From positions 56,035 through 120,034 of the forward strand of contig NZ_FCOX02000024.1 of assembly GCF_900044055.2 (NCBI RefSeq): a stretch of 64,000 nucleotides of DNA, written 5' to 3'. This document shows, piece after piece, positions 34,806 to 43,752 of this stretch (position 1 is its first letter; each line of letters begins with the position of its first letter). Under the pieces are notes generated by a model that did no database searches, had not been told where the DNA came from, and saw nothing but the letters and a program-made list of their open reading frames with translations. Made by a program: the position numbers and the translations under genes. The stretch is from Caballeronia calidae. GTDB lineage: Bacteria > Pseudomonadota > Gammaproteobacteria > Burkholderiales > Burkholderiaceae.

Positions 34806-36593
34806 ATGAAGAAGGACCGCGTATCGGTGGCCGGGCCGCCGAGTGCAGGCATCGATGGACCCCGCGACGGGCAGCCCCGAGGGCAGGCTCCGATGAGCGA
34901 CTGGGAGCTGATCGTCGTGCTCGATCCCGATGCCGGGGTGCGCAGCTCGCCGATGGGCATCACGTCCGACAGGGGCGTCGACGTCGCGCCGCTCGCCAGC
35001 CTGCTGGAGGCCGAGCAGATCGCGCTGGAGCCGCTGTTCGGCGACCCGCAACGTCTGCCTCACACGCTGCGGACGCCCTCGCCATTCCCCGACGGTGCCG
35101 TCGGCATGCCCGATCTGACCGTGTTCTATCGCGTCGATGCGCCGCAGGCACGCATGGACGAACTGGCCGAGCGGCTCCGGAAGCAGCCGACGGTCGCGGC
35201 GGCGTATGTGAAGCCTCCCGCCGAACTCGCGCACGCGGCGCTGGAGGAAACCATCGAGTCCGTGAACACGATGTTGCCCGATGCGCAGGACGCGCCCGCG
35301 ATCACGCCGGATTTCACTTCGCGCCAGGGCTATCTCGATGCGGCGCCCGGCGGCATCGACGCACGTTATGCCTGGACGCAGGCGGGCGGCTCGGGCGCGG
35401 GCGTGCGCATCATCGATCTGGAATGGGGCTGGCGCTTCACGCACGAAGACCTGTTGCAGAACCAGGGCGGCATCGTCGCGGGCACCGGCTCGACCGACAC
35501 CAATCACGGCACCGCCGTGCTCGGCGAGATCAGCGGCGACCGTAATGCGCTCGGCGTCACCGGCATCGCGCCCGATGCGGTCATCAGCGCCGTGGCGTTT
35601 TCGATGCCCACCGCCACCGCGATCAGAAACGCCGCGGACCGTCTGTCGCCGGGCGACATCATGTTGCTCGAAATCCATCGGCCGGGTCCGCGCTATAACT
35701 TCGCGGGCCGCGCCGATCAACTGGGCTATATCGCCGTCGAATGGTGGCCGGACGATTTTGCGGCGATACGCTACGCGAGCAGCAGGGGCGTGATCGTCGT
35801 GGAAGCGGCGGGCAACGGCGCCGAGAACCTCGACGATGCGCTGTATTCCACGCGCCCGTCAGGCTTTCCGGCGACCTGGACCAATCCGTTCAACCGCGCC
35901 AGCCCGCAATGCGGCGCGGTGCTCGTCGGGGCGGGCGCGCCGCCGCCGGGCACGCACGGACGCGACAACGGCCCCGACCGTTCGCGGCTCGGCTTCTCGA
36001 ACTACGGTGCATGCATCGACGCGCAGGGCTGGGGGCGCGAAGTCACCAGCACGGGCTACGGGGATCTGCAGGGCGGCACGAACGCCGACCTGTGGTACAC
36101 GGACCAGTTCAGCGGAACCTCGAGCGCATCGCCGATCATCGTCGGCACGCTGGCGTGCGTGCAAGGCGTGCTGCGCGCGCGCGGACGCATACCGCTGTCG
36201 CCGGCGCGGGCGCGCGAAGTCCTGCGCAGCACGGGTTCGCCGCAGCAGGATGCGCCCGGACGTCCCGCGACGCAGCGCATCGGCAACCGGCCGGATCTGC
36301 GGCAGATCATCGCCAGCGTGACGGCGACTGTCGCGCCATGGGTCGGCGTTCAGTTCCGCGGCACCGTGCCGGCCGGGCAGACGGCGCGCTGGTTCACGTT
36401 CAACTGGCCGGCTCACTGGCACATGGTCTGGACCGTCGTGCCGACGACCGTCAGGCCCGGCGCACCGCAGATCAAGTGGAACGTTCAGGTCGAGCGCGCT
36501 TCGGACGCGTACATCACGTACTGGATCGACATCACCAACCTGAGCCCGCAGGCGTGCGATATCGAAGCGCGCTATGCCGTGCTCGGCTGGTGA
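34806..36593 (+). CDS. S8 subtilisin-like serine protease with N-terminal prodomain and C-terminal beta domain
   Basis: 595 residues without a recognisable signal peptide. Residues 33-138 form the prodomain-like part. Residues about 190-480 form the S8 catalytic domain with Asp204 (IIDLEWGW), His234 (NHGTAVLG), oxyanion Asn337 (AAGNG) and Ser439 (SGTSSASP); all four key residues are present. Residues 513-592 form a separate C-terminal domain that is 54/80 identical, by hand alignment, to the next small protein. A ribosome site (AAGGAGA) precedes the ATG. The triad is complete, so activity is expected. Location is unclear: cytoplasmic or exported by a non-Sec route. Confidence 0.88.
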   Translation: MKKDRVSVAGPPSAGIDGPRDGQPRGQAPMSDWELIVVLDPDAGVRSSPMGITSDRGVDVAPLASLLEAEQIALEPLFGDPQRLPHTLRTPSPFPDGAVGMPDLTVFYRVDAPQARMDELAERLRKQPTVAAAYVKPPAELAHAALEETIESVNTMLPDAQDAPAITPDFTSRQGYLDAAPGGIDARYAWTQAGGSGAGVRIIDLEWGWRFTHEDLLQNQGGIVAGTGSTDTNHGTAVLGEISGDRNALGVTGIAPDAVISAVAFSMPTATAIRNAADRLSPGDIMLLEIHRPGPRYNFAGRADQLGYIAVEWWPDDFAAIRYASSRGVIVVEAAGNGAENLDDALYSTRPSGFPATWTNPFNRASPQCGAVLVGAGAPPPGTHGRDNGPDRSRLGFSNYGACIDAQGWGREVTSTGYGDLQGGTNADLWYTDQFSGTSSASPIIVGTLACVQGVLRARGRIPLSPARAREVLRSTGSPQQDAPGRPATQRIGNRPDLRQIIASVTATVAPWVGVQFRGTVPAGQTARWFTFNWPAHWHMVWTVVPTTVRPGAPQIKWNVQVERASDAYITYWIDITNLSPQACDIEARYAVLGW

Positions 36594-36611
36594 CCCAAGG
36601 GAGAGAAGATC

Positions 36612-36866
36612 ATGAGAGTTGGCGTTCAGTTCACCGGCACCGTGAATGCCGGACAGTCGGCCCGCTGGTTCACCTTCAACTGGCCGCAGGATTGGCATGT
36701 CGAATGGAATGTCGTGCCGACGTCGCCCGTGCCCGGCGCGCCGCAGATCGACTGGGATGTCGAAGTCGAGCGCGCGAGCGCGAGCAACATCACGTACTGG
36801 ATCACGGTGCGCAATGTCAGCGCGGCTCCGGTGAACATCGAGGCCCGCTATGCGGTGATGAACTGA
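36612..36866 (+). CDS. Stand-alone copy of the S8 protease C-terminal domain
   Basis: 84 residues. From VGVQF to RYAV it matches residues 513-592 of the upstream protease without gaps (54 of 80 identical), including ARWFTFNWP, PGAPQI, VERAS and ITYWI. The composition suggests an all-beta sandwich, similar in feel to small carbohydrate- or protein-binding domains. No signal peptide. It is preceded by a good ribosome site (GGGAGAG) and lies 18 bp after the protease gene. It probably arose by recent domain duplication and may bind the same partner as the protease tail. Confidence 0.85.
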   Translation: MRVGVQFTGTVNAGQSARWFTFNWPQDWHVEWNVVPTSPVPGAPQIDWDVEVERASASNITYWITVRNVSAAPVNIEARYAVMN

Positions 36867-36878
36867 GGAGGCACGAAC

Positions 36879-37178
36879 ATGCGCATCGTCATTGAAACCG
36901 ATGAGCGGGCGAGCACGTCCGCCATGACGCAACCCGCGACAGGTCCCATCGATGCAAGTCCCGCGACGGCGACGAATGCGGGACCGCCATCGGCGGCGCT
37001 GCTGCGCGCGGTCGGTGGCGCGGCCGCCGAGCCGGCGCAGACGACTTATCGCGACGGCATGGACGGTGGCGGCCCATCGCTCGAACTGGTCAAGGCGGTT
37101 CAAAGCGCACCGTCGACGGAAAGCGTCGATGGCGCGTCGGGGATGAACACGAATGGAGGTGCGGCGCCGTCCAGCTGA
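36879..37178 (+). CDS. Low-complexity peptide with internal repeat, in the protease operon
   Basis: 99 residues starting 12 bp after the previous stop, with GAGGAG upstream. A short strand-like N-terminus (MRIVIETDE) is followed by Ala/Ser/Gly/Thr/Pro-rich disordered sequence. Two copies of a motif occur: AGPPSAALLRAV (residues 34-45) and GGGPSLELVKAV (63-74), consensus G-x-P-S-x-x-L-[LV]-[RK]-A-V. I do not recognise a family. The position suggests a substrate or a precursor processed by the S8 protease (inference). Confidence 0.7.
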   Translation: MRIVIETDERASTSAMTQPATGPIDASPATATNAGPPSAALLRAVGGAAAEPAQTTYRDGMDGGGPSLELVKAVQSAPSTESVDGASGMNTNGGAAPSS

Positions 37179-37391
37179 AGCGACGCGTGAAGCTGTCTGC
37201 GGTTTCCGCGACGCCGGCAAGGCGGACATCGCAGGCAGCGTAGCGCTTTCCTCGTGCACTGCGACGGGCATCTCCGCGAATGGAGCGGCTTCGCGCGCGA
37301 CGCCCCGAGGGTACGGGCTATCGAGGTCTTCGCCGTTCGTGTACCTTATCCGGCTGCAATGCTTCTTTCGTGCAACTGGAGCCCGTGACGT

Positions 37392-38099
37392 ATGACGAAG
37401 ACCAACGAATATCAGCAGCCCATCGGCGAACCGGTGATCGACTGGAAGACGCGCGAGCGGCCCGCGTGCATCGGCATCGACGGGGCGCATTGCCGGATCG
37501 AGCCGCTCGACGTGGACCGCCACGCAGCCGATCTCTTCGAGGCCTATGGCCAGGCACCGGACGGCAGCGACTGGACCTATCTCTTCGTCGGGCCATTCAC
37601 GGACTTCGCGGCCTTTCGCGACTATCTGACCAAAGCCGCGGCATCGACCGATCCGCTGCATTACACCGTCATCGATTCCGCGCGCGGCAAGGCGGTCGGG
37701 ACGATCGCGCTGATGCGCATCGAGCCCGTGCACGGTGTCATCGAAGTGGGCAGCGTCACGTTCTCGCCATTGCTCAAGCAAACGCGCATTTCCACGGAAG
37801 CGCAGTATCTGCTGATGCGCTATGTCTTCGAAGACCTCGGCTACCGTCGCTACGAATGGAAGTGCGACAGCCTGAACGCGCCTTCGCGCAAGACGGCGCT
37901 GCGGCTCGGCTTCGAGTTCGAAGGCATCTTCAGGCAGGCGATCGTCTACAAGGGACGCAACCGCGATACGGCCTGGTACGCGATCATCGACCGGGACTGG
38001 CCGCGCATCCGCCGCGGATTCGAGCGCTGGCTCGCCGACGACAACTTCGATTCGAACGGCACGCAGCGCGCGTCGCTCGCGCAATTGCGGGACGCGTGA
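37392..38099 (+). CDS. GNAT family N-acetyltransferase, RimJ/RimL-like
   Basis: 235 residues with the GNAT fold. The N-terminal part has IEPLDVDRHAADLFEAY, the acetyl-CoA segment lies around VGTIALMRIEP and VGSVTFSPLLKQTRISTEA, and the C-terminal part has LNAPSRKTALRLGFEFEGIFRQ, the RimJ/RimL-type ending. Substrate unknown; the family acetylates protein N-termini, amino acids or small amines. It follows the protease module after 213 bp that hold nothing I recognise, and precedes the metallohydrolase gene. Confidence 0.85.
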   Translation: MTKTNEYQQPIGEPVIDWKTRERPACIGIDGAHCRIEPLDVDRHAADLFEAYGQAPDGSDWTYLFVGPFTDFAAFRDYLTKAAASTDPLHYTVIDSARGKAVGTIALMRIEPVHGVIEVGSVTFSPLLKQTRISTEAQYLLMRYVFEDLGYRRYEWKCDSLNAPSRKTALRLGFEFEGIFRQAIVYKGRNRDTAWYAIIDRDWPRIRRGFERWLADDNFDSNGTQRASLAQLRDA

Positions 38100-38167
38100 C
38101 GAGCGCAAGCGCTTCAAACGCGAGTATCGTGTGGGCTGGGACATCGTCCTCACGAGAGGAGACGCTC

Positions 38168-38899
38168 ATGGTCACCACGAACTCGCAATCCGGCACGAAT
38201 GTCGAGGAAATCGCGGATGGCATGTATCGCATCAATACGCCCGTCGTGCTGCCCGGCGACGCGGGCGGCTTTTCCTTCAATCAGTACCTGATCGTCGACG
38301 ACGAGCCGCTGCTCTTCCATACCGGACCACGCAAGATGTTTCCGCTGGTGCGCGAAGCGCTCGCCAGCATCATCGATCCGGCGACGCTGCGGCACATCGC
38401 GTTCTCTCATGTCGAAGCAGACGAATGCGGTTCGCTCAACGAGTGGCTCGCCATCGCGCCCGAGGCCGCGCCGCTGTGCGGCACCGTCGCGGCGATGGTG
38501 TCCATCACGGATCTCGCCGACCGCGCGCCGGTGGCCCTGGCCGACAACCAGGCCATCACGCTCGGGCGCCATAGCGTGCGATGGATCGACACGCCGCATC
38601 TTCCGCACGCATGGGAATGCGGCTTCCTGATGGAAGAGCGCACGCGCACGCTGCTGTGCGGCGATCTCTTCACGCAAGGCGGCGCGACGCTGCCGGCGCT
38701 CACCACATCCGACATCCTGGGCCCGAGCGAAGCATTCCGGCGCAGCATGGATTACTTCTCGCACACGCGCAACGCCGATGCGATGTTCGAGCGCCTCGCG
38801 CAACTCGAGCCGACGACGCTCGCCTGCATGCACGGCAGCGCATGGAGCGGCGACGGCGCGAGCCTGTTGCGCGCGCTGGCGCAGAGCGTGCATCAATGA
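38168..38899 (+). CDS. ODP-type metallo-beta-lactamase fold protein
   Basis: 243 residues. The metal motif HVEADECGS corresponds to the H-x-E-x-D of the di-iron ODP domain of flavodiiron proteins rather than the HxHxDH of hydrolases. Later ligands are likely in TPHLPHAWE, CGDLF and CMHGSAW. There is no fused flavodoxin domain. Such stand-alone ODP proteins may reduce oxygen or sense redox state, but their role is not settled. GAGGAGA precedes the ATG. Its 3' end overlaps the convergent FUSC gene by 7 bp. Confidence 0.8.
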   Translation: MVTTNSQSGTNVEEIADGMYRINTPVVLPGDAGGFSFNQYLIVDDEPLLFHTGPRKMFPLVREALASIIDPATLRHIAFSHVEADECGSLNEWLAIAPEAAPLCGTVAAMVSITDLADRAPVALADNQAITLGRHSVRWIDTPHLPHAWECGFLMEERTRTLLCGDLFTQGGATLPALTTSDILGPSEAFRRSMDYFSHTRNADAMFERLAQLEPTTLACMHGSAWSGDGASLLRALAQSVHQ

Positions 38900-39963
38900 C
38901 GCGCCGCGTCGCGCTTCTCCAGCACGCGCCCGATATACGCGAAGTTCGCGCCGATCTGCCCGAGCGCGAACGAGAGCGCGCTCATGGCCTGCACGCGCGA
39001 CGCATCGCAGCGTGAGCGCAGGCTCGCGTCGATGTGCGATCCGACGCGGGCGTGCGCGTCGTCGAGCGGTTGCAGCGAGCGTTCGCTTGCCGGCAGCGGC
39101 GCACCGCTTCGCATATACGCCGCGAGCCGGTCCAGATAGGCCGTGCCGCAGCGCCGCACCACATCGACATGTTCGAGCAGCAGCCTGCGATCTTCATCGT
39201 CGAGCGCGGCGGATTCGGATTCGCCGGTGCGGTCGAGCAGCACGAGACCATGCCACAGCGTTTCGATCGCGAACAGCACGGCGCCCAGCGACGGGCCACC
39301 GGTGAAGTGCGCCTTGATGCGCGCCTCGCCGCAGACCGCGCGGGCATCCACGAGATGACGCATGAAGCGTTCGTGCAGCGCATCGACGGATACGCGGCTG
39401 TCGGCGGGACCGAGTATCGGCAGAACGTGCAGCAGCTCGCGACAGTCGTCGAGCAGATTCGCCATGATGCCGAACGCGCGCGAGCGGGCGAACTGCGGCC
39501 ACACCGTGACCGACACCGCGATGCCGATGGCCGCGCCGAGGATGATCGCTTCGGCGCGCGACAGGGCGCCCGCGATATCCGACGAAGGCTCGAGCGCGAT
39601 CGCCGCGGCCACGACGATGCTGTAATTCGTGGCGGGAAAGATCGTCGAGGCGAGACAGGTGATCGCCGTGGCGAAGGCGAGCCGCATGAGCGCGTCCGCG
39701 CCCGTCGGAAACAGGTGCACCGCAGCAAGACCGACGACGGTGCCCGCGACCGCGCCGGTCATCTGGCCGAGGCCGTGTTTCAGGCTGCGGTCGAAGCTCA
39801 CCTGCAACGAGAAGAGGCTCGAGAACACGGCCCATGAAACGCTCGCCGAGCCGATCAGCTTCATGACGGCGTAGCACAGCATGCTCGCAATCAGGGACTG
39901 CGCGCAGATGCGCAATGCGTCGGCGCGATGCATGCGCCAGTCGCGAAGAGGGTTGGAGGTCAT
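38893..39963 (-). CDS. FUSC family inner-membrane protein
   Basis: 356 residues. About six N-terminal transmembrane helices (residues 20-160, including SASVSWAVFSSLFSLQ and GAAIGIAVSVTVWPQ) are followed by a soluble helical C-terminal region. It resembles fusaric acid resistance/aromatic acid exporter proteins (FUSC, AaeB-like half). These export aromatic or phenolic acids with membrane-fusion partners, but no partner gene is next to it. GGGAGC precedes the ATG. Confidence 0.8.
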   Translation of the reverse strand: MTSNPLRDWRMHRADALRICAQSLIASMLCYAVMKLIGSASVSWAVFSSLFSLQVSFDRSLKHGLGQMTGAVAGTVVGLAAVHLFPTGADALMRLAFATAITCLASTIFPATNYSIVVAAAIALEPSSDIAGALSRAEAIILGAAIGIAVSVTVWPQFARSRAFGIMANLLDDCRELLHVLPILGPADSRVSVDALHERFMRHLVDARAVCGEARIKAHFTGGPSLGAVLFAIETLWHGLVLLDRTGESESAALDDEDRRLLLEHVDVVRRCGTAYLDRLAAYMRSGAPLPASERSLQPLDDAHARVGSHIDASLRSRCDASRVQAMSALSFALGQIGANFAYIGRVLEKRDAARH

Positions 39964-40081
39964 TCGAAGCTCCCAGCAAGCGTTCTGCCCGCGCGTGCAT
40001 TCGCCGATGGAACGGTGCTTGCTCGTGCGGTTGAGCATCGGTCGCGTATTGCGATCGAGCATGCACTTCGCCCATCGACGA

Positions 40082-41884
40082 ATGAACGACAGACACGCCA
40101 TCCCTACGCGCTCGCGCAGGCCGCTCGATCGCGCGCTCGACACCGCGCTGCGCCGCGTCTTCGGCTTTCCGCATCTGCGGCCGGGGCAGGAAGACGTCAT
40201 CCGCAGCGTGCTGGACGGCCACGATACGCTTGCGGTGATGCCCACCGGCGCGGGCAAATCGCTGTGCTATCAGTTGCCCGCGCTGCAGTTCGACGGCATG
40301 ACGATCATCGTGTCGCCGCTCATTTCGCTCATGCGCGATCAGGCCACGAAGCTGATCGAAGCGGGCATCGCGACCGCCGTGCTCAACAGCGCGCTATCGG
40401 CGGGCGAGGCGCGCGAGGCCATGCAGGCCATCGCGCACCACGAGATCCGCATGCTGTTCGTCACGCCCGAGCGTCTCGTCGATGCCGAATTCACCGCCGA
40501 GCTCACCGCGAAGAACATGCCGCCGATCGCGCTCGCGGTGATCGACGAGGCGCATTGCATCTCGCAGTGGGGCCACGATTTCCGTCCCGCCTACGTCGAG
40601 CTGATTCACGCGATCAGGACGCTCGGCCGCCCGCCTGTGCTCGCGCTCACCGCGACGGCGACGCCTGCCGTCATCGTCGATATCGTGCGCGAGCTGAAGA
40701 TGCGCCACGCCCATGTGATTCACACGGGCGTGTATCGCGACAACCTGCATTTCAGCGTCGAGCAGCTCACCCATCCCGAGGACAGGCGACAGCGCGCCAT
40801 CGCGCTCGCGACGAGCGAGCAGGGCAGCGGCATCGTGTATTGCGCGACCGTCGCGGAATGCGAGGCGCTGCATGCGGCGCTCGTCGAAGCGGGCGTCGAG
40901 GCCGAGCGCTATCACGGCAAGCTGTCGTTGGGAGTGCGGTCGTCGTCGCAGGATGCGTTCATGGAGAACCGCGCGCGGGTGATGGTCGCGACCAATGCGT
41001 TCGGCATGGGCATCGACAAGCCCGACATCCGCTTCGTCATCCATGCGCAGATGCCGGGCAGCCTCGATGCGTACTATCAGGAAGCGGGACGCGCCGGGCG
41101 CGATGGCGAGCCCGCGCGCTGCACGCTGCTCTTCGAAATGAAGGACAGGCAGGTGCAGCAGTTCTTCATGAGCGGACGCTATCCGAGCGCCGAGACCATC
41201 GCGCGGGTCGCAGAGACGGTGCGCGAGCTTGCGCTCGAAGACAGCGGCCGCACGCTGGACAAGCCGCTTGCGCGTCTGCGCGATGCGTTGCCGAACGTGG
41301 GCGCGAACAAGCTGCGCGTCGCCGCGACGCTGCTCAACGATATCGGCATGACGCGGCGCACGCGGCGCGGCGGCATGAAGCTCGTCGACGATGATGCGTC
41401 CGCCGCGAAGCTCGACGAAGCCTCGCGCGAGTATGCGGCGCGCGCCGAGCGCGATCGCGTGGTGCTCGAACGCATGATCGGGTATGCGCAGAGCGCGCAG
41501 TGCCGCTGGCGCATGCTGCTCGACTATTTCGCCGACGACATGAACGACGGCCGCGCCTCCGAGCCGCTGCATGCCAGCGACGTGGATTACGACGCACCGG
41601 ATGACGAGCTCGGCGGCGGCAACTGCGGTGTGTGCGATAACTGCGTGCATCCGCCGGAGGTGATCGAGAGTCCGCGCGAAGTGCGCGAGCAAACGCGCGC
41701 GAAGAACGATGAATCAGCGAAGCGCAAGGCAGCCGGTTTCACGCAAGGCGAACGCGTGCGGGTGCGTCGTTATGGCGAGGGCGTCGTCGAGATGGTCAGC
41801 GGCGAGCGCGTCGCGGTGCGCTTTCCCGACGATGAGACGCGCACGTTCATCGCGCGCTATGTGCGGCGCGCCGTCGCTCGCTGA
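40082..41884 (+). CDS. recQ: RecQ family ATP-dependent DNA helicase
   Basis: 600 residues. Motif I is MPTGAGKSLCYQ (Lys59), motif II DEAHC, motif III LTATATP, motif VI QEAGRAGRDG. The RecQ zinc domain has CRWRMLLDYF followed by NCGVCDNC. No HRDC domain follows; the tail instead holds a short beta-rich segment (RVRVRRYGEGVVEMVSGERVAV) like an SH3/Tudor-type fold. It unwinds recombination intermediates and stalled forks. An upstream in-frame ATG at 40061 is possible. Confidence 0.93.
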   Translation: MNDRHAIPTRSRRPLDRALDTALRRVFGFPHLRPGQEDVIRSVLDGHDTLAVMPTGAGKSLCYQLPALQFDGMTIIVSPLISLMRDQATKLIEAGIATAVLNSALSAGEAREAMQAIAHHEIRMLFVTPERLVDAEFTAELTAKNMPPIALAVIDEAHCISQWGHDFRPAYVELIHAIRTLGRPPVLALTATATPAVIVDIVRELKMRHAHVIHTGVYRDNLHFSVEQLTHPEDRRQRAIALATSEQGSGIVYCATVAECEALHAALVEAGVEAERYHGKLSLGVRSSSQDAFMENRARVMVATNAFGMGIDKPDIRFVIHAQMPGSLDAYYQEAGRAGRDGEPARCTLLFEMKDRQVQQFFMSGRYPSAETIARVAETVRELALEDSGRTLDKPLARLRDALPNVGANKLRVAATLLNDIGMTRRTRRGGMKLVDDDASAAKLDEASREYAARAERDRVVLERMIGYAQSAQCRWRMLLDYFADDMNDGRASEPLHASDVDYDAPDDELGGGNCGVCDNCVHPPEVIESPREVREQTRAKNDESAKRKAAGFTQGERVRVRRYGEGVVEMVSGERVAVRFPDDETRTFIARYVRRAVAR

Positions 41885-41992
41885 CCGGTGCGCTCGCATC
41901 GCCATAAACAAATGACGAAATATTGGTTAGCCCGGCTCGCGCGCTCATCGAGAATGGAGCCTCGTTAGTTCGAGTCGCAGCGAGGGTCCAAG

Positions 41993-42619
41993 ATGAGTGA
42001 GCGCAGCGCGTGGAATGCACGGGTAACGGGCGTTTCGTCCTTGCCGCCGGTCACGCTCGTGATCGTGCCGGGTTTGCACGGCAGCGAGGACGCGCATTGG
42101 CAGACCTGGCTGGAGCGCGAGATGCCCGGCGCGCGGCGCGTCGAGCAGCGCGACTGGGATGCGCCCAATCTCGCCATCTGGAGCGATGCCGTGCTCGATG
42201 TGCTGGCGGGCATCGATGGCCCCGTCGTGCTTGCGGCGCATAGCTTCGGCTGTCTCGCGACGGCGCATGCGTTGTCGCACGCGGGGGCGTTTCAGGCGCA
42301 TGCGGCGAATGTCAAAGGCGTGCTGTTCGTCGCGCCCGCGAGCCCGGCCAAGTTCCGTTTCGCGGGCGCGTTCAGCGCGCGCCGGCTCGATACGCTTTCG
42401 CTCGTCGTCGGCAGCGAGACCGATCCGTGGATGCCGCTCGACGAAGCGCGCACGCTCGCGCAGCGCTGGAACAGCGCGTTCGTGAATCTCGGCGACGCGG
42501 GGCATATCAACACGGCGGCGGGATTCGGTCCGTGGCCGCTCGCGAAGCATTTCGTCGAAACGCTCGCACGGCGCGTGTCGCCCGACTACGAGGAAGAGGG
42601 GCAGCGCGCGTACGGCTGA
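41993..42619 (+). CDS. RBBP9/YdeN family alpha/beta hydrolase
   Basis: 208 residues. The first strand and oxyanion region is IVPGLHGSEDAHWQTWLE, diagnostic for the RBBP9/YdeN family. The nucleophile Ser is in AAHSFGC, the Asp in SETDPWMP, and the His in GDAGHINTAAGFGPWP. Bacterial members are small serine hydrolases with unknown natural substrates. A terminator follows. Confidence 0.9.
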   Translation: MSERSAWNARVTGVSSLPPVTLVIVPGLHGSEDAHWQTWLEREMPGARRVEQRDWDAPNLAIWSDAVLDVLAGIDGPVVLAAHSFGCLATAHALSHAGAFQAHAANVKGVLFVAPASPAKFRFAGAFSARRLDTLSLVVGSETDPWMPLDEARTLAQRWNSAFVNLGDAGHINTAAGFGPWPLAKHFVETLARRVSPDYEEEGQRAYG

Positions 42620-42651
42620 TCCCGCTGCCTGAACGGATGCGATGCATCTAT

Positions 42652-42672
42652 GGCCGCCTTCGGGCGGCCTTT
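42652..42672 (+). terminator. Intrinsic terminator after the RBBP9-like gene
   Basis: GGCCGCC-TTCG-GGCGGCC (42652-42669) is a 7-bp GC stem with TTCG loop, followed by TTT. It separates the hydrolase gene from the sulfate-binding protein gene. Confidence 0.85.
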
Positions 42673-42742
42673 GTCCGTTTCTCTGTTCCTCTGTTTATCT
42701 GTTTCTGTTGTGCGGTTTCCAACCCCTGTCTCCGGAGAAGAA

Positions 42743-43744
42743 ATGACGGTCTATAAAAAGCGGCTCATCGCGGCTGCGCTCGGCATCGCTGCGAATATCG
42801 CGTATGCCGATACGACGCTGCTCAACGTGTCCTACGACGTGACGCGCGAGCTGTACAAGGACATCGACGCGGCCTTCGTCGCGGATTACAGGAAGAAGAC
42901 CGGCGAGACCGTATCGGTGCGGCAGTCGCATGGCGCATCGAGCGCGCAGGCGTTGTCGGTGACGCAAGGTCTGCAGGCGGATGTCGTGACGATGAACCAG
43001 CCCAACGACATCGACCTGCTGGCCGAGCGCGGCCAGCTCGTGCCCGCGAACTGGCGCAGCCGCCTGCCGGATAAAAGCGCGCCCTACACGACGACGATGG
43101 TTTTTCTCGTCCACAAGGGCAACCCGAAGCAGATCAAGGACTGGAACGATCTCGCGCGCCCCGGCGTGCAGGTGGTGATCGCGAATCCGAAGACATCGGG
43201 CAACGGGCGCTATGCGTATCTCGCGGCGTGGGGCTACAAGAAGCAGCAGGGCGCGACCGACGCGGCGGCGCAGGACTTCGAGAAAGCCATCTTCAGGAAC
43301 GTGCCCGTGCTCGATACGGGCGGACGCGGCGCGACGACGACCTTCACGCAGCGCGGCATCGGCGACGTGCTCGTCACGTTCGAGAACGAAGTCGGCCTGA
43401 TGAGCGCGGGGCCGGGCGCGAAGGATTTCGACGCGGTGTATCCGTCGGTGAGCCTGCTCGCTGAACCTCCGGTGTCGATCGTCGACAAGGTGGTGGACAA
43501 GCGCGGCACGCGCAAGGAGGCGCAGGCGTATCTCGACTTCCTGTTCACGCCCGCCGCGCAGGAGATCGTCGCGCAACATCATCTGCGTCCGCGCGATGCC
43601 GCCGTGCTCGCGAAGCATGCGGGCGAGTTCCGGCCGCTGAAGACCTTCACCGTCGAGCAGATGTTCGGAAGCTGGCAGAAGGCGCAGCAGGCGCATTTCG
43701 CCGATGGCGGCACGTTCGATCAGGTGGTCGCCGACAAGAACTGA
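42743..43744 (+). CDS. Sulfate/thiosulfate ABC transporter substrate-binding protein
   Basis: 333 residues with a Sec signal peptide of about 22 residues (cleavage near AYA|D). It then reads TTLLNVSYDVTRELYKDID, the typical start of Sbp/CysP. Binding-site blocks SHGASSAQA, NPKTSGNGR and GGRGATTTF are present. It delivers sulfate or thiosulfate to CysTWA, but those permease and ATPase genes are not here, so this is an orphan binding protein. GGAGAAG precedes the ATG. Sbp and CysP cannot be told apart with certainty by eye. Confidence 0.92.
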   Translation: MTVYKKRLIAAALGIAANIAYADTTLLNVSYDVTRELYKDIDAAFVADYRKKTGETVSVRQSHGASSAQALSVTQGLQADVVTMNQPNDIDLLAERGQLVPANWRSRLPDKSAPYTTTMVFLVHKGNPKQIKDWNDLARPGVQVVIANPKTSGNGRYAYLAAWGYKKQQGATDAAAQDFEKAIFRNVPVLDTGGRGATTTFTQRGIGDVLVTFENEVGLMSAGPGAKDFDAVYPSVSLLAEPPVSIVDKVVDKRGTRKEAQAYLDFLFTPAAQEIVAQHHLRPRDAAVLAKHAGEFRPLKTFTVEQMFGSWQKAQQAHFADGGTFDQVVADKN

Positions 43745-43752
43745 CGCCGCCG

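Noticed and set aside
37179..37391. Possible small gene between the repeat peptide and the GNAT gene
   Set aside because: Open frames here run across gene boundaries and show no family or ribosome-site support.
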